Shown piece by piece: positions 1-7,682 of a stretch of 41,575 bases of DNA. The notes under the pieces are model-generated. The model searched no databases. It was not told the DNA's origin and worked only from the letters and a program-made list of their open reading frames with translations. Origin of the DNA: Verrucomicrobiota bacterium (lineage in GTDB: Bacteria; Verrucomicrobiota; Verrucomicrobiia; Limisphaerales; UBA11320). The DNA lies in NCBI GenBank assembly GCA_016199985.1, contig JACQFQ010000012.1:1-41575 (forward strand). Direction: 5' to 3'. The stretch's first letter is position 1; every line of letters begins with the position of its first letter. A program made the position numbers and the translations under genes.

Positions 1-3000
1 ACCGGCGGCCTGGACGGTGTGAACGTGTCGAATGGGTCGATCCAATTCACCTTGAAGAACTCGATCCTCTACGACAACGCGTCGTCGGGGTTGGCGATCA
101 TCGACTACGGGAGTTCGAACGCGCTGGTCCAGGACAACGTGTTCTATGGGACGGTGGGCGACGCGAACCACGACCAGAACACCGGGGCGTATTTGCGCGG
201 GCAGGATCCGACGGTGCTGCGCAATCTGGCGTATCACAACAATGGCTGGAGCGACAACGGGATCTACGTCCAGGACGCCGGGGTGAATGTTGTGGTGAAG
301 GACAACCAGGCCTGGAACAACTCCGGCACGGCCATTTACGTGAGATCCGCGTCGTACGAGGTGTCCGGAAACGTCGTTCGCGACTCCTCGCGGGGATTCT
401 GGCTGGAGGACAACGGCGCCGGAGTGGAGGGCCAGGCGCACGACAACGTGGCGTATGGAATCAGCAACGATGGATTCGAGGTGTATGGCAGCAGCCAGGT
501 CCACGACAACGAGGCCTACGAGTGCGGAACGGGGTTCGCGCTTTTGAGCGCGTCGGGAGTTGTGCGCGACAATGTGTCGTGGAGGAACGGGAACGGGTTC
601 TGGTCGAACAACGGGACGATCGCCAACAACCGGTCGTACGGAAACACGACGGGAATCTACATGAACAACCAGGGCGTCACGGTGAGCGGGAACCGCGTGT
701 ATGACAACCAGACGGGGATCTACTCGGACAGTTACGTGGGGACGAACACGATCATCAACAATTTGGTGTACGACAACAGCGGGCGAGGGGTGCTTCTGAA
801 CAGTGTCCAGACCAGCGGAGGTTCAATGACGCTGGTGAACAACACGGTGATGGAGAAGGCCAGCGACGCGCTGGAGATCCTGGGCAACAGCCAGAACGTG
901 AGCCTGAAGAACAACATCCTGTGGTCCGGGGGAGCCGGGCATTACGCGATCTCGGTGGCGGACGGGGCGCAAAGAGGCTTCGCCAGCGACTACAACGAGT
1001 TCTACTTCACCGACGGGGCGAAGCTGGGGCTGTGGCAGAATCCCTTTGGATCGCTGGCGGACTGGAGATACGAGCTGGGCTTCGACACGCACTCGCTCTT
1101 CGGCGACCCGCAGTTCGTGGCGCCGGAGGGATCGGACGGGATCCGAGGCTACCAGGACAGCGAGGGATTGAAGTTCGAGTATTGGACAAACCGGACGTTC
1201 AGCGGAGCGCCGACGACGGTTCAGTACGACCGGGAGGTGTCGTCTGGCCTTGCGTTTGGCGGTTTCCGGGGCCTGCCGGGCGGGAGCAACCAGAGCTTCC
1301 GCTGGAGCGGAGATGTGTATCTGGCGCAGGCGGGATCCTATACGTTCTCGATCTATTCGCTCAACGCGCAACGCCTGACGATCAACGGCCAGGTGGTGGT
1401 GGACGATTTCACCAATCCCTCGAGGCAGGAGAGGACGGGGACCTACACGGCGACGCAGGCGGGATGGGTGAGCCTGAAGTTTGAGGTGTCAGACACGTCG
1501 GGCCAGACGCAGCTGTATCTGACGTGGTCGACGCCGGACAACCGGGCGGCGCGATTGCTGAGGGCGCACGAGGCGCCGACGGTTGGCGCCGGTGTGCTGG
1601 CGGCCCAGAGGAGCGTGTTGCGCTATTCCAATGCGCCGGCGAGCAACGGCGTCGACGACGATTTCCATCTCTCGTCCACCGCCGGCAGCTTCCACGGCGG
1701 CTTGTGGCAAAGCGACGCGGTGGATTCTCCGCTCATCGACGCCGGCGATTTGACGAGTCCTTATGCGGTCGAGCCCGGGCCCAACGGCAAACGCATCAAC
1801 CTCGGGTTCGAAGGCAACACCTCCGAAGCCTCCAAATCGCACGACAGGGTGGTGCAGCTGCTGACGTTCATCGGCGGTGAGAAGGTCCGGCAAGGCCAAG
1901 GATCGCTCATCCTCTGGCGAACCGTCGGGCTTGCGCCGAATGAGCCATTGAGCGTCGAATTCTCATCCGATGGCGGCTCCACATTCGTCACGCTCGCGAC
2001 CGCTCGGGTGAACGACGGCGGCTTCGCCTGGAATCCGGCCACTCCAACGCAGAAGGGATTGATCCGTCTCCGCAGCGAATCCTTCCCCGGCGCGACGGAT
2101 GTTTCGCGAGGGACCTTCGTTGTGGGGACCGCGAGCCGAAGCTTCTATGTGAACGACGGCTCGCGGAGCGGCGATCAGTACACCTCGGCCGTGGGTTCGA
2201 ACGCCAATAGCGGAACCACGCCGGCGGATCCGATGGCCTCGCTGAACGCGTTGCTGGCCGCCTACAAGCTCGGCGCTGGCGATGTGGTTTACGTCGACAC
2301 GGGTTACTACAACCTGCCAACGAATCTCAAGATCACCGCCGACGATTCGGGCGTGACCATCACGGGACCTGTCGGCGCTCCGACCCAGGCCGCGGACTAC
2401 ATCACTCAAGTGCTCGCGGATAATCCGATGGCCTACTATCGGTTGAACAACGCGACCGGAGCCCTGGTCGCCACGGACTCCTCGGGCAACGGTCTTGACG
2501 CGGGTTATGTCGGTTCCTACACGGGCGGGGTCGTCGGGGCGCTCAATGGCCTCCCGGACACCGCGGCGACCCTTGATGGCCAAACGGGATATCTGAAAGC
2601 GCCGACAAGCGCTGTGGATGTCACTCATGGGATCACGTTGGAGCTTTGGGTGAATCCCACGGCCGTCACGCCCTGGCAGCGCTTCTTCGATCTGGGCAAT
2701 GGGGCCGCGAACAACAACATCATCTTCCTGCGAAACAACGCGACGAATGATCTTTATGTGCAGTCCCTGAACGGTTCGTCCGCCGGACCAACGGTCACGG
2801 CCTCCGGAGCGATCGAGCTGAACAAGTGGCAATATTTCGCGGTGACGGTCACGGCGGACGGCAACGCCGTCATCTACAAGAACGGACGAGCTGTCGCTTC
2901 CGGAAAAATCAACCCGCTGACTCAGATCGCAAGAACCAGCAACTTGATCGGCGCCAGCAACTGGCCCAATGAGAAACCCTTCGCTGGCTCGATGGATGAA

Positions 3001-6000
3001 GTCGCCATTTACAGCTCTGTGCTCAGCGCGGACCGCATCGCGGCGCACTTCGGAACCACGAGCTCCGGCGCCGTGCTGGACCGGGGCAATGTGGGCGCGG
3101 CGCGTTACACGGTCGAACTGAACTCCGCGGCGGATGTCACGCTCCGCAACCTCGGGTTCACCGGGGGCGAGCAGGGGCTGGTTGCGTTCAACGCGGATCG
3201 GCTCACCTTGGTCAACAATGTCGCCTACGAGAACAGCCTCCGAGGTTTCTACGTCGACACGGACGTTGACGGAGCTGTCATCCGCAACAACGTCGCCTAT
3301 GGCACGACCGGAAACGCCAGCATCGACCAGGATGGGGGCTTCTATCTCCGCGGCTCGCGGATGACAGTTGACGGGAACATCGCCTACAAGGTTGGCTCTC
3401 AGTTCGGGGACGGCATTTACGTGGATTCGGCGAGCGCGCTCACCTACGTCAATAACCTCGCCTACAACAACACAAACGGCCTGACCGTCATCCTGTCGCA
3501 AGGCGTGGTTCACGACAACGAAGCGCGCAACAACGGCCGCGGCCTGCTGGTCAACGACACGGACGGCTCGCTACGCACTCCGGTTTATCAGAACAACGTC
3601 CATGACAATGACGTGGGACTTGTCGCCCAGGGCAGCACGGAGACTTACAACACACGCGTCACGCTGAATCGCGTCGGAATCCTTCTTTCCAGCGCGGGAG
3701 ACAACACATGGGTTCGTGACAATTACGTTGTGAAGAACAGCTACGGGATCGAGGCCAACGCCGGGCGCGTGTTCCGGAATCGTGTCGTCGGCAACCTCGT
3801 TGACGGGTTGCTGTTGGACGCGAACCCTGTTTACTCCGACTCGAACATCATTTACGGAAACGCCGTGGGCATTGAAATCGTCGGAAGCAGCGCCGGCGGC
3901 TCTCAGGTGGTGAACTCCTTCATCTATCAGAACACGAATCAGGAGATCTACATCCACAATGTGTTGTACAACGGGGCGATCCGGGTGGTGAACAACACGC
4001 TGTATCACGACACCGGCAGCGCCATCCGCGTCGAAAACTCAAATCAGCCGCCGAACCTTTACAACAACATCATCGTCATCAACTCGGGGCTGGGCGTTGA
4101 GGTGATCGGCAACGCCGCGGGCTTCGACAGCAACTACAACGACATCTTCACGACGCGCCCGGGCGCCAATGTCGGGCGCTTCCAAGGCCAGCCGATCTCC
4201 GCGACGCTCGACGCGTGGAGGACGGCCTCCGGGAAGGACGCGAACAGCATGAACACGGATCCGCTGTTTACGGACTTGAATGGCTCGGACAACCTGCTGG
4301 GTTGGACGCAACCGGATCCCCAGAGCCAGTTCGCCGACTTCGGACGGGATGACAACGTCCACCTGCGAGGCAAATCGCCGGCCGTGGACGCCGCGAACAG
4401 CGATCTGGGCACAAGCCTCGACCTGGAGGCGAACGCGCGCGTCGACGACCTTGGCACTCCGAACACCGGGGCGGGGGTTTACCGCTTCTTCGATCTCGGC
4501 GCGTTTGAGTTCACCGGATCGAGCTCCGACATTGTGCCTCCGACTTTGGTGAGCATCTCCCCGATTGGGGTGAGCGGAACAGATCCCATCAACCAAAAGT
4601 TCACACAGCTCGTTCTCAGCTTCAGCGAGCCGCTCCAGCCTCTCAGCGCGCAAAGTCTCGCGTTCTATCTCTTGAGCGAGGCGGGCGTGGACCGCGCGCT
4701 GGGGACCGGGGATGATGTCCCCGTGGGCTGGCAGAGCGTCGGCTACACGCCAGGAACGAAGGAAGTCACGCTCACTCTCCCCAATCAGCTGGCCCAGGGT
4801 CTGTATCGTCTCACCCTTGTGAGCGGAGCGCAGGGGGCCATCGTTGATCGATCCGGCAACGCGCTGGATGGCGATCGCAACGGGAGCGCGGGCGGCAATT
4901 TCATCCGCGACTTCCAGCTCGATCTCAGCGCGCCTGTTGTCGGCTCGATCACGCCGAGCGGCTTCGCAACCGTTGGACCGTCGCAATTCACCGTGGTGTT
5001 CCAGGAGAATCTCCAGATGAACGCGTCGACGGTCACGGATCGCGCGAACTATTCGTTGACCTCCACAACGGGCGAGGTGTTCGGCGCGGCCGGAGATGTG
5101 GATGAGACGAGCCGCATCAACACCATCGTTTACGACCCAGCGACCAAGACCGCCACGGTGAAACTGACGGGCGCCTTGCCGGCGCGTCGCTACCTGCTCA
5201 CCGTGAAGCCTGGGATCGTCGACCAGGCGGGCAACCCCCTCGGAAACGGCAGCGCCGCGAGCGGCATTCTCGCCGTGAATGTGCCCGCGCTGGCCCCGAT
5301 CGGGGATCAATCGATCTACGATGGCAACCTGCTGACGCTCCCGCTCTCTGGGAGCGCTCCGGCGGGGAGCTCGTTGCGTTGGAGCCTCGGAGCCGGCTCG
5401 CCCGGGGGCGCCAGCGTGTCCAACAGCGGAGTGTTCACGTGGAATCCCACCGAGGCCCAGGCGGGCGCCACGTATGCCGTGCGGGTGATCATCGCCGACG
5501 CGAACGCGCCCTCGCTCACCGATTCGAAGACTTTCAACGTGACCGTCCTCGCCAATCCCGCGCCTACGGTGGTGGCTGCGACGGTAAACGGCGGCGAAGC
5601 CCAGCGGTCCCGCGTCAGCCGCCTCAGCTTCCAGTTCAATGTGGATGTCGCGGCCAGCCTGGGCATCGACGACTTTGTCCTTCTCAACCTCACCACAGGA
5701 ACCACGACGCCCGCCGCGCAGCTTGGCCTCACGCTGATCCCAGGCGCCCAGCAAGCCGTCCTGTCGTTCCCCGGGCTGCCCGGTCAGATCCTTCCCGAAG
5801 GCAACTATCAGCTGGTCCTCAAGGCGACAGGCGTCAGCGGTTCGCACGGCAAGTTCATGAAAGCGGATTTCAAACTGAGCTTCCATGTTCTCACCGGCGA
5901 CGCGAACGGCGATCGTGTCACCAACGATCGCGACCTTTATCAGGTGTGGCAGAACCTGCTGAAGCCGGCGGCGAGTCGGAACCTTAACGAAGACCTGAAC

Positions 6001-6756
6001 GGGGACGGCGCCGTCACGCTTGCGGACGTCGCTGTGGTAAAGAGCCGGTACCTGGCGACCTTGCCCGCCGCTCCTCCTCCTCCCACCGCGCCCCTCGGCG
6101 CTGGCGCCCAGGCATTCGCGCGGGTCGCCTTGGCGGACGTCGCATCCGCAACAATCGCGCCCGAACAATCCTCGGCTGCCGCAACCGCGCCTTCTGTTCC
6201 AGTCGCGCTGAGCGCCGGCGCCGGCGAAGAAAGCGCGTCGCAGCCAAAGATGAGTGCGACCGATCCATCCAGAAGCACTCCTGCCGCTCCGCCCCAGAGC
6301 CGCCAGGCTTCCGCCGGGGCTGTTGCGCCTTACGTGGATCGGGCCATGGCGGGCCCGACGTATCACAGAGTGACTCCGTTCGAGACACCCGGAGCCTGGG
6401 CCGAATCGGATCGGATCGATGCGACATCTTGGATTGAGGCTCAGCGATCGAAGCCGCGGTTGTCGCTGGAGGACGCGTGGGATTCGGGCGCCGCCCTCCT
6501 CGTAAGAGCCTTCCCCTCAACCTGCTCCTTGGCGTTATCGGAGCTTCCGAACACACCTCCAGCCGTCGCGACTTTCCTCAGTCCGCTGGCGCCTGTCGCC
6601 GCTCCGGATAGCGGGATGGCGCCTGCGGGGTCGTTCGAGTTTCGGGCTTTGACTTTCGAGCTGTGGTCAGACATCTCATCAAACGCAATCCTGCTCACCG
6701 ATCTGGGCCTTACTCGGGGAGCTTCGGTTGCCGAAAGAAAGGAAGTGGAGTTATGA
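1..6756 (+). CDS. Giant modular secreted protein with two beta-helices, PA14, LamG, Ig-like domains and dockerin (5' partial)
   Basis: The frame is open from base 1, so the true start and any signal peptide lie outside the window; residues here count from the GTG at 19. Order seen: right-handed parallel beta-helix with recurring DN-x-V/A-Y/W rungs (about 1-340); PA14-like beta-sandwich (about 383-505); beta-helix entry segment (about 710-790); LamG/concanavalin-like domain (about 794-1010, starting near DNPMAYYRL); second beta-helix (about 1030-1365); Ig-like domains (about 1504-1635, 1638-1755, 1757-1845, 1848-1958); dockerin repeat (about 1960-2015). The dockerin carries two calcium loops, DANGDRVTNDRD and DLNGDGAVTLAD. 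A Pro/Ala-rich linker and an unrecognised tail of about 225 residues follow. Known for these families: carbohydrate or surface binding and calcium-dependent docking. The role is inferred to be an adhesin or polysaccharide-binding surface protein; lyase activity in a helix cannot be excluded. Codon usage shifts near 1620-1650. The stop overlaps the next gene by four bases. Confidence 0.9.
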   Translation, partial: TGGLDGVNVSNGSIQFTLKNSILYDNASSGLAIIDYGSSNALVQDNVFYGTVGDANHDQNTGAYLRGQDPTVLRNLAYHNNGWSDNGIYVQDAGVNVVVKDNQAWNNSGTAIYVRSASYEVSGNVVRDSSRGFWLEDNGAGVEGQAHDNVAYGISNDGFEVYGSSQVHDNEAYECGTGFALLSASGVVRDNVSWRNGNGFWSNNGTIANNRSYGNTTGIYMNNQGVTVSGNRVYDNQTGIYSDSYVGTNTIINNLVYDNSGRGVLLNSVQTSGGSMTLVNNTVMEKASDALEILGNSQNVSLKNNILWSGGAGHYAISVADGAQRGFASDYNEFYFTDGAKLGLWQNPFGSLADWRYELGFDTHSLFGDPQFVAPEGSDGIRGYQDSEGLKFEYWTNRTFSGAPTTVQYDREVSSGLAFGGFRGLPGGSNQSFRWSGDVYLAQAGSYTFSIYSLNAQRLTINGQVVVDDFTNPSRQERTGTYTATQAGWVSLKFEVSDTSGQTQLYLTWSTPDNRAARLLRAHEAPTVGAGVLAAQRSVLRYSNAPASNGVDDDFHLSSTAGSFHGGLWQSDAVDSPLIDAGDLTSPYAVEPGPNGKRINLGFEGNTSEASKSHDRVVQLLTFIGGEKVRQGQGSLILWRTVGLAPNEPLSVEFSSDGGSTFVTLATARVNDGGFAWNPATPTQKGLIRLRSESFPGATDVSRGTFVVGTASRSFYVNDGSRSGDQYTSAVGSNANSGTTPADPMASLNALLAAYKLGAGDVVYVDTGYYNLPTNLKITADDSGVTITGPVGAPTQAADYITQVLADNPMAYYRLNNATGALVATDSSGNGLDAGYVGSYTGGVVGALNGLPDTAATLDGQTGYLKAPTSAVDVTHGITLELWVNPTAVTPWQRFFDLGNGAANNNIIFLRNNATNDLYVQSLNGSSAGPTVTASGAIELNKWQYFAVTVTADGNAVIYKNGRAVASGKINPLTQIARTSNLIGASNWPNEKPFAGSMDEVAIYSSVLSADRIAAHFGTTSSGAVLDRGNVGAARYTVELNSAADVTLRNLGFTGGEQGLVAFNADRLTLVNNVAYENSLRGFYVDTDVDGAVIRNNVAYGTTGNASIDQDGGFYLRGSRMTVDGNIAYKVGSQFGDGIYVDSASALTYVNNLAYNNTNGLTVILSQGVVHDNEARNNGRGLLVNDTDGSLRTPVYQNNVHDNDVGLVAQGSTETYNTRVTLNRVGILLSSAGDNTWVRDNYVVKNSYGIEANAGRVFRNRVVGNLVDGLLLDANPVYSDSNIIYGNAVGIEIVGSSAGGSQVVNSFIYQNTNQEIYIHNVLYNGAIRVVNNTLYHDTGSAIRVENSNQPPNLYNNIIVINSGLGVEVIGNAAGFDSNYNDIFTTRPGANVGRFQGQPISATLDAWRTASGKDANSMNTDPLFTDLNGSDNLLGWTQPDPQSQFADFGRDDNVHLRGKSPAVDAANSDLGTSLDLEANARVDDLGTPNTGAGVYRFFDLGAFEFTGSSSDIVPPTLVSISPIGVSGTDPINQKFTQLVLSFSEPLQPLSAQSLAFYLLSEAGVDRALGTGDDVPVGWQSVGYTPGTKEVTLTLPNQLAQGLYRLTLVSGAQGAIVDRSGNALDGDRNGSAGGNFIRDFQLDLSAPVVGSITPSGFATVGPSQFTVVFQENLQMNASTVTDRANYSLTSTTGEVFGAAGDVDETSRINTIVYDPATKTATVKLTGALPARRYLLTVKPGIVDQAGNPLGNGSAASGILAVNVPALAPIGDQSIYDGNLLTLPLSGSAPAGSSLRWSLGAGSPGGASVSNSGVFTWNPTEAQAGATYAVRVIIADANAPSLTDSKTFNVTVLANPAPTVVAATVNGGEAQRSRVSRLSFQFNVDVAASLGIDDFVLLNLTTGTTTPAAQLGLTLIPGAQQAVLSFPGLPGQILPEGNYQLVLKATGVSGSHGKFMKADFKLSFHVLTGDANGDRVTNDRDLYQVWQNLLKPAASRNLNEDLNGDGAVTLADVAVVKSRYLATLPAAPPPPTAPLGAGAQAFARVALADVASATIAPEQSSAAATAPSVPVALSAGAGEESASQPKMSATDPSRSTPAAPPQSRQASAGAVAPYVDRAMAGPTYHRVTPFETPGAWAESDRIDATSWIEAQRSKPRLSLEDAWDSGAALLVRAFPSTCSLALSELPNTPPAVATFLSPLAPVAAPDSGMAPAGSFEFRALTFELWSDISSNAILLTDLGLTRGASVAERKEVEL

Positions 6757-7553
6757 AATCCATGAAATCATCCTTCCGTCGATGGACGGTGATGTTCGGG
6801 CTCGCCGCGAGCCAGACGGCTTGGTCGCAAGCCGTCAATGTGACGGCGCGCCTGGACACCAACTCGATCCCGGTGGGAGGCGCCACGGTGTTGCGCGTCG
6901 AGGCGCGCATCGCTCCAGGGATCCGCTCGTCGGCGGATCGGATCTTCTCCTGGTACCTGGACGTCCTGAACTCCAACGGCGTCGCTTGCTCGGCCCAATA
7001 CTCGGCGATGCAGAAGACCGCGTCCGATCGCGATCCTGTCTTCTCCTCGCTGGGAACATCGCAGGGCGCAAATCGCCGCGGAGTGTTCGACACCTTCTTG
7101 AACCTGCCTGGCGCGGGGAAGGACGCCGTCGTGGAATTGATGGCCATCCCGCTCTCAGGGCTGGCGCCGGGGAAGACCCGATTTTCGATCCAGGCGGGCT
7201 CCGGCGTCGCGGGCTTAAGCGCCGACTTCCTCGTTGCGCCGCAAGGCGGCGGGGATCCGTGGGTGGGCGGCGACTACTCCGTCGCTTTCGTCGATTTGAA
7301 CGTGACGTCGTCCGGCCAGGTCCCCGCGCCAACGTTGTCCATCATCGTCACGGATCAGCCCGGTGGCGGGAGGAAGACGGAGCTGCGCTACGACACGCAG
7401 CCTGGCGTCGACTACTTCGTGGAATACCGCGACGTGATCGAAGGCGGGGCAGGGTGGATCACGGCGCCAGGCAGCCCTTTCAACGGCGGCGTGTACATTG
7501 AGATCACCTCGGCTCCGACCCGTTTTTACCGCATCACCGCCCGGTTGCATTGA
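6753..7553 (+). CDS. Small exported protein with cohesin-like N-terminal domain and verrucomicrobial C-terminal module
   Basis: A 266-residue protein. The ATG at 6753 forms an ATGA overlap with the giant gene's stop and has AAGGAAG/GGAG purine-rich sequence just upstream, so the two are probably translationally coupled; this start also puts the signal peptide (MKSMKSSFRRW, a hydrophobic stretch, then AWSQA) at the N-terminus. Residues about 28-190 look like a beta-sandwich: they open with NSIPVGGATVLRVEARI and contain LSGLAPGKTRFSIQAGSG, the alternation seen in cohesin-type domains (a G-x-T-V-x-V strand early, a G-x-T-x-F-x-I strand late). Residues about 200-266 are a compact module ending PTRFYRITARLH, like the C-termini of many exported Verrucomicrobia proteins. 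The adjacent dockerin gene makes a partner role attractive, but the cohesin assignment is an inference; a generic Ig-like or carbohydrate-binding domain is the alternative. Export is well supported. Confidence 0.85.
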   Translation: MKSMKSSFRRWTVMFGLAASQTAWSQAVNVTARLDTNSIPVGGATVLRVEARIAPGIRSSADRIFSWYLDVLNSNGVACSAQYSAMQKTASDRDPVFSSLGTSQGANRRGVFDTFLNLPGAGKDAVVELMAIPLSGLAPGKTRFSIQAGSGVAGLSADFLVAPQGGGDPWVGGDYSVAFVDLNVTSSGQVPAPTLSIIVTDQPGGGRKTELRYDTQPGVDYFVEYRDVIEGGAGWITAPGSPFNGGVYIEITSAPTRFYRITARLH

Positions 7554-7572
7554 CCATTGACATTGATGTGGA

Positions 7573-7591
7573 GCCAGGCGTCTGGCCTGGC
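7573..7591 (+). terminator. Perfect 7-bp hairpin after the cohesin-like gene
   Basis: GCCAGGC and GCCTGGC form a perfect 7-bp GC-rich stem with a 5-base loop, starting 20 bases after the stop at 7553 in the 129-base gap between two convergent genes. No clear T-run follows, so it could be a terminator or only an mRNA 3'-end stabiliser. Confidence 0.4.
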
Positions 7592-7682
7592 GTTCCGCGT
7601 CTTCTCCGCTTCCGGATGAGCGATTGTCCTGCTGAACCTTATCGTCCGTCGGCTTCCACAAGCGGGACGAGCGATATCTCAC

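Noticed and set aside
1..4100. Recurring short nucleotide patterns encoding DN-x-V-A-Y, considered as DNA repeats
   Set aside because: They reflect the protein-level beta-helix rungs, differ at synonymous positions and are not direct DNA repeats.
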